Assembly: GCA_947095535.1 (NCBI GenBank)
Contig: OX352772.1
Location: 100,473,956 to 100,537,955, forward strand
Origin: Poecilobothrus nobilitatus
Lineage: Eukaryota; Arthropoda; Insecta; Diptera; Dolichopodidae
Direction: 5' to 3'
Length of the DNA: 64,000 nt
Part shown: positions 48,028 to 59,328 of the stretch, one piece after another
Numbering within the stretch: position 1 is the stretch's first letter
How the letters are laid out: each line of letters begins with the position of its first letter
The notes under the pieces: model-generated
Databases searched by the model: none
Seen by the model: only the letters and a program-made list of their open reading frames with translations
What the model was told of the DNA's origin: nothing
Translations under genes and position numbers: made by a program

Positions 48028-49185
48028 CCTCCTGAGTCGATTTAACGATATCCGTCCATGCGTTCGCTCGATAACTCTAAAACTAGTAAAGCTATCTTGA
48101 TGAAATTTATATAGTAGGTTAGTAATTACGAAAGGAAAGCTAAGTTCGAATCTGGACAAAATCGGGTCATGGGTTCGGATTTTGGAAGCTATCGAATGAT
48201 TCCGGAGCAAACGAGATCCAAAACCAACAAAGATAGAATCTTTAAGTTTTTTACAATGATGTTTCTTCCCGTTTGATTTATGTCTCTGAGGATTTGGAAC
48301 TCTCTCTATTTAAGAGGATTTGGTCCATGAGTTTAGATTTCGGAAGCTTCCGAACGAGCCCTAGAGCACATGAGATTATCTCCAAAAGCAACAAAGATAT
48401 AACTTTTAAATTTGGCAGAATGGTGTTCTTTCATGTTTGATTTAACTCTCTGAAATTTGAGAGGATTTGGTCCATGGGTTCGGACTTTGGAAGCTTTCGA
48501 ACGAGCCCCAGAGCAAACGATATTATCTCCAAAACCAACAAAGATAGAATCTTTGAATTTGGTACAATGGTGTTCTTTCGTGTTTTATTTATGTTTCTGA
48601 AATTTGGGAGGATTTGGTTCATGGGTTCGGAACTTGGAAGTTTCCGAACGAGCCCCATAGCAAACGAGTATATCTCCACAACCAACAAAGATAGAACCTT
48701 TATTTTTAGTACAAGGGTGTTCTGTTATATTTGCTTTTCTGTAAAATTGGAAACTTACATTTGAAAGAATTTGAACCATGGGTTCGTATTTTGGAAACTT
48801 CCGGACGAGCACAAGAGCAAACGAGCATATCTCCAAAACCAACAAAAGTAGAACTTTTAAATTTAGTACAATGATGTTCTGGCATGTTTTCTTTATGTCC
48901 CTGAGATGGATTTGATGAATTGGAGTGGCAATTCAGGTACCTGACACACGCCTCCCAAGGACTAACAAGCATATCTTCGAAATTAATAAAGATAGACACC
49001 TGAAAGTTTTTACAAGGGTGTCAAGCATATCCCAAGAGAATGCCTCTGTTAAGTTCCTGACAGAAATGGGAAGAAGTTTAAGCAGCTGCCAAAAAACTTA
49101 TGGATTTTTAATTCAATTCGAATTATTCAGGTGTATTAATAAGTCGGTTGCATCGACTTACTGTTAGATTTACTTTTTTTTTTTT
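48028..49185 (+). repeat. Repeat C, copy C3 (5'-truncated, six tandem units)
   Basis: Begins at ATCACCTCCTGAGTCGATTT, with short GTCC and the block AAAACTAGTAAAGCTATCTT. Units of about 146-155 bp start near 48172, 48324, 48477, 48623 and 48779, each with GGGTTCG, TTGGAAGCTTCCGAACGAGC and CCAAAACCAACAAAGATAGA, then a diverged sixth near 48925. Ends with the 3' motif, stem-loop AAGTCGGTTGCATCGACTT and a T tract. Overlapping open frames on both strands are shadows of the repeat. Confidence 0.88.
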
Positions 49186-49204
49186 AGTTTATCTTTACAA
49201 TATT

Positions 49205-49520
49205 TCCTTCAATATCGCAATAAATTTCGTTTTTAAATTTTATAATATTAGTAGACTTAATATTTATTTCTAAAATTTTTATTTGGTACTAATAGTATTT
49301 TATACCTTATATATTCAGGGTTTTCTATAAGGACATTATTTCTGTCTTTATATTCGAAATATTTTCTACTTTCGTTCAGTTTTCCGATGGTTTTAAATTT
49401 TTGATCTTCAATTAGTTTCCTAATTTTTTCTATATCGTTTACTTTGTCGTTGAGAAAATCAAATGGTTTGACTTTGTTTACCGAGTGGATCGTATTTCGA
49501 TATTTTTCAGCCTCGTATAA
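49205..49520 (-). pseudogene. pol: Errantivirus-like integrase, C-terminal fragment
   Basis: Minus strand from 49510: YRNTIHSVNKVKPFDFLNDK, NDIEKIRKLIEDQKF, ESRKYFEYKDRNNVLIENPE, IRYKILLVPNKNF. The YNNTIHS...KP pattern and following helix fit the end of insect gypsy-type integrase. Truncated by repeat C3 on one side. Confidence 0.65.
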
Positions 49521-49654
49521 GACTTTTTATTTTGACATTTTTCTTTTCAACAAGCGGTCTCTCAACATTATTTTTTTCAACATTTTTCTCTATTCCACTT
49601 TTTTTTTAACATTTTTATCGGCATTTTTTTTCAACTTTTTGTTATTCGGTAAAC

Positions 49655-49790
49655 AGACTGCTTCCCTAAATTGGGAGTGTAACTGTAAGGAAACAATGAA
49701 TACGCCTATTATTATTACTAACAATGACTATTGCCGTTACAACAGTTACAACACGCAGCAGTATATAACCCCTTACTGCCGGAGGTAATT
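49655..49790 (-). mobile_element. SINE fragment
   Basis: The inverse of 44565-44695 (ATGTTGTAACTGTTGT, ATAATAATAATAGGCG, ATTCATTGTTTCCTTACAGT). No head. It ends where the LINE poly(A) begins. Confidence 0.75.
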
Positions 49791-51785
49791 TTTTTTTTTT
49801 CTTTATTAGTTCAAAAAACATTAATTCAAGCAGATCTTAGCCGAAGCTGTCCGATCTTATAAATATTGTTTTGAAATTTAATAAAATAAAAATAATACAT
49901 TTCTTATTATCTAATAATATTATAAAATTTAAATTTAAATTAAGGTTAAAAAAAATTAAAATTTATATAAAAACAAAAAACAAACAAAAGAAAATAAAAA
50001 TATTATTTTAATAAAAAAGAGAAATAATATTTACTTTAAAAAATTATAATAGTTACTACTTATATTCCAGATTTGCAAGCTACAATGTTAATGTTGACCA
50101 AAAAAAATCCTTTTATTTCTTTTTTAAAAATATAAATGTTATTTATGTTTTTTAATTCGACGGCAAATCATTATAAAATTTTAGGCAGTTATAAAGGCAA
50201 TTATTTTTCTGATTAATAATTTTAAATAAGCTTAAATAAAAGTTTGATTTATTTCTAGTGTTGTAGTTATGCAAATCTAACATTCTATTTAATATAAAAT
50301 TGTGTTTAATTAAATTATTTACAATTTTAAAGGCAGTCATATATAATTCTTTTGTGCAAATCTCATTAAATCTCATATATTGTGCATTGTACAGTTGCTC
50401 GGATATAAGATAGGATATTTGTGTATTATTTTAATCGTTTTTTCATGAATTATTATTAACTTGGATAACGTAGTTTGAGGTGCTCTACTCCATATTGGAT
50501 TTAAATAGGTTATATGTGATAATATGAAGGAACAAAAAATAGCATATAGCATATCGGCAGAAAAATAATTTCGAAGACGCTTCAATATGAATATGTATCG
50601 CTAAATTTTTTTGATTATATGTTCAACATGCTCTTTCCATTTTTGTTTGCTATCAAGCACCAAACCTAGATAGTTAAAATTTGAAACTATGTCGATGGCA
50701 TTATTATTAAGATAAAATATGGTATTATTCATTTTTTTATTTTCAAAGATCATGATTTTTGTTTTTTGAATGCTCAAGGAACGACGATGTTTGTTAAGCC
50801 ACTCGTTTATTATTTTGAGATCACTTTCAACTGCAAGTTTTAGCACATTTGCCCTATTTTCGGCTTATTTCAGAACTGCGTGTTCCGCAGTTTTAAGGAG
50901 TCAGTTTTAAGGAGTCTCTAAAATTTAATTTGGTTATATCGTTGATATAACCTTTGAAGAAGTCGGGCCACAATATAGAGCCTTGAGCAACCCCTGTTTT
51001 CATGACTCTTGAAGAACTATATGCACTACCGACACGAACTACTTGCCGACGATTGCGAAGATATGAATAAAAAAAATTTTAATTGTTTGTCACTAAAATC
51101 CATTAGCTGAAGTTTTTTCAGTAAGATTTCATGATCGAAAACCTTTTGTAAATCTAAGAAAATACAAACAACATATTTTCCGCCATCCGAATTTTTAAAA
51201 TAAAATTTTTCAGGCTTAAACATGCAGCAGTTGTGTTAGAATTAGGCTCAAAACTATATTGCTCCTCGTGAAGTATATTATTATTCCTCAAAAAGTTAGT
51301 AAAGCGATTTTTATTATTATCTCAAATATTTTAGATAGTATCGTAAGATCAGAGATAGGACGGTAATTGAAATAAATAGTTTTGCTTCTGTTTGTGACAA
51401 TTGGAGTAATTATAACTTTTTTTAAGGAGTTAGGGAAATATGCCGTTTCAAAGCAAATATTTATAAATTTAACCAAAATGCGACTTAGAGGATTATAAAA
51501 TCTCTTGATAAATTTTGTTGAGATCTTACCGTACCCTGTCGCTGCTGCTGATTTCAATGAAAGAATCGCCTTTTTCACCTCCTCTACGTCACATGAATGT
51601 AAGCTAAAATTGGAATGTATAGTAGAGAAAAAATTGTTGATATATATATGATCAATAGAGTCAGCTGAGATGTTTATTTTTTCCGTTACAGTAATGAAAA
51701 AGTCATTAAAAGATTCAGCGATTTCTTCCTCATCGGAAATGGTACGATTTTCAACTTCTATTGTTTTAATATTATGTGCTACGTT
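49791..51785 (-). pseudogene. LINE remnant (LINE-4), RT to 3' end
   Basis: Minus strand: SAAATGYGKISTKFIKRF, NYRPISDLTILSKIFE (51578-51288), VVCIFLDLQKVFDHEILLKK (51223-51026), GVAQGSILWPDFFKGYINDI (about 50990-50930), then WLNKHRRSLSIQKTKIMIF, FNYLGLVLDSKQKWKEHV, and C-terminal frames to 50152. It ends AATAAAG and poly(A) at 49791-49801. The FADD block is lost in a deletion near 50850-50880. The poly(A) tail and wording set it apart from LINE-1/2. Confidence 0.8.
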
Positions 51786-52076
51786 ACAATTAAATAAAGA
51801 TCCTTAAAGTACATTTTTTTATTGTTCCCACAAGAAAATTTCTAGTAAAAAATTCTAAATCAATTTCATTTAATAAACAAATTTTTTTTCTCAACAAAAA
51901 TTATTACTTTAACACTATTCTGATCAATAAACATTTTTACTAGAAGTAAATCTTCTTTCCCGTGAGAAACTTAACAAAATCATTAATATTATTATTTTCC
52001 ACTATTTCATTGCAACGTGCAAATTTTAGTCTAAGAGAGAATTAAATGTTATCTTGTATTGGTATGACAATTAGAT

Positions 52077-52543
52077 AGTTAACTTGTAAAAATTGTTGAT
52101 TAATTAAATAAATTTAATTAAAATAATAATAAAAATAAGTCTAAAAAAAACTTAAAATCATTAAATGATTAAATTGTTTTTATTTTAATAAATTTTTTTT
52201 TTTTTTGTGTGTTGAACTATAAGTTTAGAATTTGCTACTCCGAGATCGATAAAAAAAATAAATTTTAATTTAAATTTTTTTTATAAATTTTGTTATCTGA
52301 AAATGTTTTATTAAATAAAAAAGATTAATTAATTTAAAATTAAACCGTCTTTCTTTATTGACTATCAAATTAGAATTAACATAAAATAATTAAGATTTTG
52401 ATTATCCAAATATACTTACTTGCATTCACGTGTTATTGCAACGTGATTTGTCGATGTGGGAAAATATGATTTTAATATTTCCCAACTGTTATAATTTTGC
52501 TGATCTGACAAAAGTTGTTGCGAAATAATTAGGTGCGCTAACT
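52077..52543 (+). repeat. Candidate LTR (AGTTAAC...GCTAACT)
   Basis: Starts AGTTAACTTG and ends GCTAACT, an inverted pair that fits errantivirus LTR ends, and it lies upstream of a leader and gag. No second copy or primer-binding site could be confirmed, so this is tentative. Confidence 0.3.
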
Positions 52544-52903
52544 TTTGAAAGTGGAATTTGACCTGGATAATAAATGTTATTAACTTATTTAAACATTTGA
52601 ATCGATACGATACCGATTCTGTAAAAGTAAAGTGCAAATAATAAAAAAAAATTTTCTCTGCTTCATTGCGATCAAGCCTTTTGTTCGTCCTACCTAAGGT
52701 GAGCCTACCTTAGGAACAATAATAATAAATAAACAACAAAATAAAAACAAAAGCAATTTATGCAAAAGTGACGAAAAACCTTTTTAAAAGAAACAATTCG
52801 GTATTAATAAAATATAACAAAAAATAAATATATAAATTGAAGCAATAAAAACCTACTTTAAAATAAAAAAATGCAACATATAAAATTCGTTAACAATTCA
52901 AAT

Positions 52904-53095
52904 ATGGCATTTGAAGATATTATGTCATTCAAGGATATAATAAATGAGGCTTGTTCAATGCCAGCATTCACTGGACAAGACGCCTATAGTTGAAAACATC
53001 TCATCAGAGTTGGCGAAGCCTTTGTAAATTTAGTAACGGAACAAGAGTAAAAAGATTACATCTACAGAGCGCTGTATGCCAAAATACAGTAAATA
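52904..53095 (+). pseudogene. gag: Errantivirus-like gag start, left arm
   Basis: ATG at 52904, then MAFEDIMSFKDIINEACSMP and AFTGQDAYS, a stop, EAFVNLVTEQE, a stop, DYIYRALYAKIQ. Gag is the capsid precursor. The frame is broken and ends at the palindrome centre. Confidence 0.6.
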
Positions 53096-53299
53096 AATAA
53101 ATTGGTTAGACGCATTAAAATTCCTATTTTCAGGTATGTTAGTATGTATTAAAGCTGTGAAAGAAGCTGCTGTGAAAAGCTGTGTATAAAGATGTGACAT
53201 TCTTGGTTTTCAAATACATTGAGTCTACTTTGTTTATTTCACTTAAAAATTTTTTCAATATGGCTTGCATTCTAAAGGTTTAGTATTGTATAAATTAAT

Positions 53300-53666
53300 T
53301 GGTTTAGAATATCGCTTAATTTAGGCAAAAATTGATTTATGTTTTTGCAGTTGGTTTGGTCCGCTTTTTCTTTTAATTTTAAATAGCTGATTGGGACTCT
53401 GAATTAAATGAAGAATTAAGTTGTGATTTGAGTTGGATCCATGTTAATTCTTTTAATCGCCGTATTACTGCTGCTGCAGAACGCTGTATTTTGGCATACA
53501 GCACTCTGTAGATGTAATCTTTTTACTCTTGTTTTGTTACTAAATTTACAAGGGCTTCGCCAACTCCGATGAAAGGTTTTCAAATATAGGCGTCTTGTCC
53601 AGTGAATGCTGGCATTTAACAAGCCTCATTTTTTATATCCTTGAATGACATATCTTCTAAAGCCAT
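53300..53666 (-). pseudogene. gag: Errantivirus-like gag start, right arm
   Basis: ATG at 53666 (minus): same protein as the left arm (MPAFTGQDAY, EALVNLVTKQE, DYIYRVLYAKIQ), then beyond the palindrome AAAVIRRLKELTWIQLKSQL, a helix pair like those in Gag of insect gypsy elements. Stops present. Confidence 0.6.
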
Positions 53667-54285
53667 ATTTATTTTTAATTGTTAACCAATTTTATATGTT
53701 TCACTTTTTTATTTTAAAGTAGGTTTTTATTGCTTCAATTTATATATTTATTTTTTGTTGTATTTTATTAATACCGAATTGTTTCTTTTAAAAAGGTTTT
53801 TCATCACTTTTGCATAAATTGCTTTTGTTTTTATTTTTTTTGTTTATTTATTATTATTGTGCCTAAGGCAGGCTCACCTTAGGTAGAACGAAGAAAAAGG
53901 CTGCTTCATTGAGCAGAGAAAAATTTTTATGTCAAATCAATACAAGATAACATTTAATTCTCTCTTAGACTAAAATTTGCACGATGCAATGAAATTATGG
54001 AAAATAATAATATTAATGATTTTGTTAAGTTTCTCACGGGAAAGAAGATTTACTTCTAGTAAAAATGGTTATTGATCAAAATAGTGTTTAAGTAATAATT
54101 TTTGTTGAGAAACAAAATGTGTTTATTAAATGAAATTGATGTAGAATTTTTTACTAGAAATTTTCTTGCGGGAACGATAAAAAAAATGTACTTTAAGGAT
54201 CTTTATTTAATTGTAACTTAAATGAACTTAACAGTTATAACATTGGAATTCCTAATTATTTTTCAAATTTTGAAGGAAGGAAATG

Positions 54286-54954
54286 AATGATTTATATACT
54301 ATGAATTTTCGGTATTTCCTACAAAATTGAATAGTTATATTTTTAGTCAGAGTTTATTACAATTTTTTTTTGTTTTTGCTTAGATTATAAATTTGTATAT
54401 AAAAAAATTTTTTTTACAAAAATATTTTCTTTTTTTTACAAGTTATACTCAATACTTAATATTTACTTAATAAAATAAAAATTAAGTTGAATGATTGTTA
54501 TGATTTTTTTATTTTTTTGTTACAAAATTAATTTTTAAGGTTAATATGTTTAAAAAAAAATACATTAAATTTACATTACATAGCAATCGGCCAGCAACAT
54601 TAATTTAAAATAATAATATAAGTATATGAATATATTACATTAACAAAATAATAATAATAATTATAATTATAATAATAATAATAATAGTAATAATAATAAT
54701 ACATTACATAATATTTAGAGAAGAAAAAAAAATTATATCATATTCTATTATATTTAAATTATATTATATCATGTTTTTATATTTTAATAGTTTACATTTT
54801 ATATGTTGACGAATCAAAGAGAAAAAGAAAGAAATGTTTTTTTTTTATTTTAGGCGTATACATTTTATATCTCTTATTTCCTCGTCTACTGAACTCTTAC
54901 GATTTTTTTCTTGTAGTGCTTATACTGACTGAACTTTCAACGATAAAGATCTAG
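54286..54954. other. AT-rich with short AAT microsatellite
   Basis: AAT/ATA units at about 54640-54700; no gene seen. Confidence 0.6.
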
Positions 54955-55040
54955 GTGGGATAAACTTCTATATAAAGAGGTGGAGTTACGTAATGACGTT
55001 ATCACGTAACGGTACTGTATGACATCACAGTTCCGAAGAT
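54955..55040 (+). promoter_or_regulatory. Promoter-like cluster (TATA and CRE/ATF-type sites)
   Basis: CTATATAAAG at 54970, then GTTACGTAATGACGTTATC with ACGTAAC forming an inverted repeat (55-bp region 54985-55013), and TGACATCA at 55020. No transcript or frame downstream supports it, so it may be chance or a relic of an LTR. Confidence 0.25.
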
Positions 55041-56078
55041 ATATGTCATTGGTCAATATGTCAATTGGCATTAATATTTAAAAAAAAAATCAGATTTTTA
55101 AGTTTTTTTTAGGTAACAGTAAATGGTAGAGAACTGTGTTTTCCTTTTAGTTTGTTAGTAAAAAATTTTGGTTTTTTTCTCCATATTCTGGAAAAAAAAT
55201 TAATAGTAATATTTTTTTTCCCCATTATATAATTTTTTAATATCTAAAAGTGTTGTGAAATATCGTAGTTATTATGTTTATAGTCCTTTTTCCAGAGGAA
55301 TTCGCAAAGATGTAAGTCCATATTGGCACTGCGAACCCCTACATGACTCAACCGTCTCTTCCTCCATGAACTCTCAATGTTTTTTGTATATTCATTTCTT
55401 TTGGAGTCGACAAAATTCAGTTAAACATGGAGTAAAGTACTTAATTACTTAAATAAATTAAGTTTACAATGGTTGTTTTATAGCTTTTATTATCGGGGCA
55501 GATTTCTAAACGATAACCGATGCTGTATTTACAGTAAATATACTTGATATACATTTAATAATTGTTTAATAAATTATGAATCAATTGACACAATTGATTA
55601 ATACACTTGAAAAATAGTATTACAAAAATATAATTTTAAATTAAATAAATTTAAAAAATTGATATCTAAAATTTTAAAATGATATAATACAAATCTCTCT
55701 GGCAAAACTGGATCTATCAGTAATGGTTTCTAAAAATACTCTTGTTTGTAAGATTGTATAATTTTCAATAGTTTGTTCAAAAGTAAAACTGTTTGTAAAA
55801 CAGAAAGTAATGAAAATACAAACTTCAGGTGCAATTTAAAATCTTTCAAACCATTTATCGTGGAGCCTAAGAAGAATTAGAGACAATTCGTCTACAAAAA
55901 TTCCTTAAAGGAATCAATAATCTATTGAGCACCTAATTACGGCGAAGTGAGTTTTCACAATATATTCGTTAATTCGTTTACCGAAACATAAAATCGCATT
56001 TCAATTATAAAAGACCATAATGTAATACATTTTTTTCGTAAGTAATATCACTTCATGTTTTTGTGAATTATCCTTTTA
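55041..56078. other. Nothing recognised
   Basis: A 65-codon open stretch at 55255-55452 opens on TTG, has low protein character and no recognised motif. Confidence 0.45.
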
Positions 56079-56400
56079 AGCACATTTTGAAAAATTTACT
56101 ATTAGGTTCGCTCTGTCAATCCGTCTGTTTACAAAACTTATATACTGTTTAATAAAGAGCAATGAAATATTAACTATGCATAGGTCTCTTAAAAGATAAA
56201 TGTTGTAGAACAACTTTATTATGTACCCTCACCATTAGAGATTCTACAGCAGCGACAGCTATTCAAATTTTGAAAAAATTTCTTTTGCGTACATACATAA
56301 ATGCATACATCTCAGGTTCTGTTTAACTATTTTTTTTATATAAAACTGCATGATTGTGTTTTACCTTTACAAATCAACCAGAATATTTTTACGTTTACTT
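56079..56400 (+). repeat. Repeat A, diverged 5' fragment A6
   Basis: AGCACATTTTGAAAAATTTA, CTGTTTACAAAACTT, GAACAACTTTATTATGTA and CATACATCTCAGGTTCTG follow repeat A in order. The GTCC run is degraded. Confidence 0.7.
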
Positions 56401-56939
56401 TTTCTAATTATGTTTTCAAATTGATTAACTAAAAATATGTGCAAAAATTGTGTATGGATAAGAATGTAAGGTTTTCAGTTCTTTAAATATGTATGTACTC
56501 ATTTTTGGTTACTGTACAGAAATGTGAATATGCTTTCTAATTTAATTGATTATGTTTATTGTATTTTTAAATATACGGATATTATACATACTATATGTAC
56601 ATATTTCAATGATATTTTATGGGACATATGTTATACACATGCATCTTATATAGGTAGACCACATGTAAAGACCACATGTAAGTAATGCATTTCTGAATGA
56701 TAACATTATTGTTGTCTAATGTAGGAGATTGTTTCTGTTTTTTAACAACGGCCGAAAATGTTATGTTGTTAAGACTTAAACATAGAATTCTTAAGATACT
56801 TAATAAGATAAGATAAAAGGTTTTTATGGAATATTAAAAACAGTATAGATTAAAGTAGAGAATGTTGGAAATATCTTTTTAATAATATTAATCATACAAA
56901 AAATTAGGCAGAATACTTTTAATAGGTGCTCGTGGAGTA
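56401..56939. other. Nothing recognised
   Basis: AT-rich, no supported feature. Confidence 0.5.
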
Positions 56940-58030
56940 ATGGGTTAACAAATGTTAATAAACATTTTGTCACAGGCTTTATTAAGAACCATAAATCCAT
57001 CCTGCCAAATTAGACGCAAATTAGAATTTTTTGGACGGTATATCGTGCCGAGATGTGTTAACTTATCACGACAAAATTTATTGAATGAGTTTGTGTGTCA
57101 AAGTGCAATGCTTGTGCAAATTTTTAATTGGTCAAATCGTTTAAGAACAACAACAAAAAATGAGAAACTTCATGCCTGAATCCTGATGGGTTAATGTTTC
57201 GTAACCAAATCAACTTAGAAAGCTTTTGTTATAAAGACCTGCACTTTTGTAAATTTTAAACTCAATTTGGTAAAATCGTTTAAGCGCGACAACAAAGAAA
57301 TTAAAAAACTTCATTTTGCCCTGGTGCCAAAACAGCTTAAGCGATCGTAACCAAATAAACTCAGTGAGCTCCTGTGGTAAAGAACTAAACTTTTGTAACA
57401 TTTGAACTCAATTTCTAAACCCGTTTAAGCGCAACATCAAAGAAATTGATGAACTTCATTAAGCCCTGGTGGCGAAACGGGTTAATGAATCGTAACCAAA
57501 TCAACTCACTAAGCTTCTGTGGTAATGAGCTACACTATTGTAAATCTTCAACTCAATTAGTCAAATCGTTTAAGCAGGACAACAGAAAAATTTAATGAAC
57601 TTCGTTCGGTTCTCCTGTCCAAACGGATTACCGGAACTTAATAAAAATTTGTTATAGGCTTTTTTTCGGACCATTAAACCAACATACAAAATTGGACATA
57701 AATCGGAAACAAACATTTTTTTGGAAGCCCGTCGGGCCGAATCCGGGTAACATATTCTATCGGCAGCAGTCCAAAGCTAAGAAGAACATTTGTACAAATT
57801 TTTAACTCAATCGATCAAACCGTTTAGGCAGGACAACGAAAAAACGAAAAAGCTTTAAATGGCTTTCGGCCCGCAATGGGTTAAGGAACCGAAACACCAT
57901 GTAGCCTATAACACTTTCCGGGGTCGTAGAAATGTTCTTGCAAAATTTGGTTGCAATCGGACTGGTGGTTTTTACGTGCAAAGGGCACAAACAAATAAAC
58001 AAACAAACAGAATTTCTGCTTTATATATTA
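56940..58030 (+). repeat. Element H: 147 bp minisatellite with a TE-like 3' end
   Basis: Units with CGTAACCAAATCAACTCA, AACTCAATTNGTCAAATCGTTTAAGC and GACAACAAAGAAATT recur at about 57120, 57250, 57403 and 57548, with a diverged unit near 57810. It ends (CAAACAAA)n, CAGAATTTCTGCTTTATATATTAGAT, a type of end common to interspersed repeats of insects. Non-coding. Confidence 0.75.
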
Positions 58031-58034
58031 GATT

Positions 58035-58121
58035 ATAACACACAATAATATTATTAATAGTAATAATAATAATAATAAAAATAATGATAATAATAATAAT
58101 AATTATAATAATAATACTAAC

Positions 58122-58187
<66 letters not shown>

Positions 58188-58260
58188 TAATAATAATATT
58201 AATAATAATAATAATAATAATAATATATATAATATATATAGATATAATAATAATAATAAT

Positions 58261-58294
<34 letters not shown>

Positions 58295-58310
58295 TAATAA
58301 TAATAAAAAG
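58035..58310 (+). repeat. (AAT)n tract before a LINE ORF1
   Basis: Interrupted AAT/ATA units directly upstream of the PHD-like coding part of LINE-3. The long Ile/Asn/Leu frames on both strands here are spurious. Confidence 0.92.
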
Positions 58311-58884
58311 GGCGTCAAAGAGTGAAACATCGTTTTGTAATAAATGCAATAAAATTTGTAAAATAAGCGGAAATAATTATTTAATTTGTGATGGAATATG
58401 TAAAAAACCATATCATAAAAATTGTACGGGTTTAAAAAATCCTAAATTTGAAGAGATTAAAACGGCGAAACCTAATTTGGTTTTGTGTTAAATGTACTGC
58501 AGCTCGTGTTTGCCGTCGTAGCACATTAAATTAATCTTCCTTATAAACATTAATACCAATGGCAGTGCTAGTAATTCACAAACACAACACGAAATTGATA
58601 ATGCAGAGGATAAAGAATATAGCCTAAAAACAATAAATGATAAGCTTGATTTATTAATTTTGAAAAATGATTCATTGGAAAATGATGTAAAAAGTTTAAG
58701 GAAAACAATAAATGATTACAAAGTGATCAACGAAAACTTTATAACAGAAAATATGAATTTTAATAATGAACTAGACCTTTTGAAAACAAAATTAAACAAT
58801 CTTGAAACAAAATTAAACAGAAAGGATCAACTTAAACTAAGTAATCAATACAAGTGTGTGGCATTCCGGAAAATGAAAATTTAA
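58310..58884 (+). pseudogene. LINE-3 ORF1: PHD finger and coiled coil
   Basis: 58334-58515 reads CNKCNKICKISG, LICDGICKKPYHKNCTG, and after a frameshift near 58485 WFCVKC: the C4HC3 ligand pattern of a PHD finger. 58600-58830 is a heptad-rich stretch (SLENDVKSLRKTINDYKVIN, ELDLLKTKLNNLETKLN). PHD plus coiled coil is a known ORF1 layout in CR1-group LINEs; the coil would drive multimerisation. Confidence 0.75.
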
Positions 58885-59328
58885 ATAACATTACATCCAA
58901 CATTCTAAAAAAATTTAATATAGATCAGAATAATCACCCAGTAAAAATTACTTCAGAGAAAAAAACGAGAAATATAAATCACTTGGCCCTCTACCACTTA
59001 TGATGGAGTTTGAAAAAAAGAAACAAAAGTACTGCTAATAACACAGTACAAATCTCAAATAGTACAAATCTCAAAAGAAAGAAAAAATACACCTAGACAC
59101 TGGTACGATATTTGATGATAATAGCTCACAACCGATTTTCATAAACGAATGCCTCACAAATTATTATAGTTTTATCTTTAAAAAAGCTAGAGATCTGAAA
59201 AAAAGCATTAAAATATCATATGCATGGGTATCTGAAGGGAAAGTATTAATTCGCGAAAATGCGGATAGCAAAATAATCAATGTAAATAATATTAATATAT
59301 TAAATGAGTTCACTAATCAATAGCTCTA
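58885..59328 (+). pseudogene. LINE-3 ORF1, C-terminal half
   Basis: Across frames: IPENENLNNITSNILKKFNI, then FINECLTNYYSFIFKKARDL and SYAWVSEGKVLIRENADSKI, ending just before the endonuclease ATG at 59304. The YxWxxxGKIxxRxNExS end matches the C-terminal domain of LINE ORF1 proteins related to baculovirus FP. Confidence 0.65.

Larger units (their letters stand above)
51785..54285. repeat. Large palindrome: two opposed errantivirus-like heads
   Basis: The left arm (51785-53095) reads repeat E inverse, a 575-base segment, leader, gag start. The right arm (53480-54285) is the inverse: gag start, leader, repeat E, lacking about 52063-52637. The spacer 53096-53479 is mostly further gag of the right copy. 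Arms differ by small indels and substitutions. Confidence 0.82.

Noticed and set aside
48431..49167. Overlapping open frames with repeated GLVRKLPKSEPM-like motifs on both strands
   Set aside because: The motif recurs with the 147 bp unit of repeat C and exists on both strands; the unit has no start, stop or codon bias of a gene.
57972..58349. Ile/Leu-rich frames that look like membrane proteins
   Set aside because: Shadows of the (AAT)n tract before LINE-3 ORF1.
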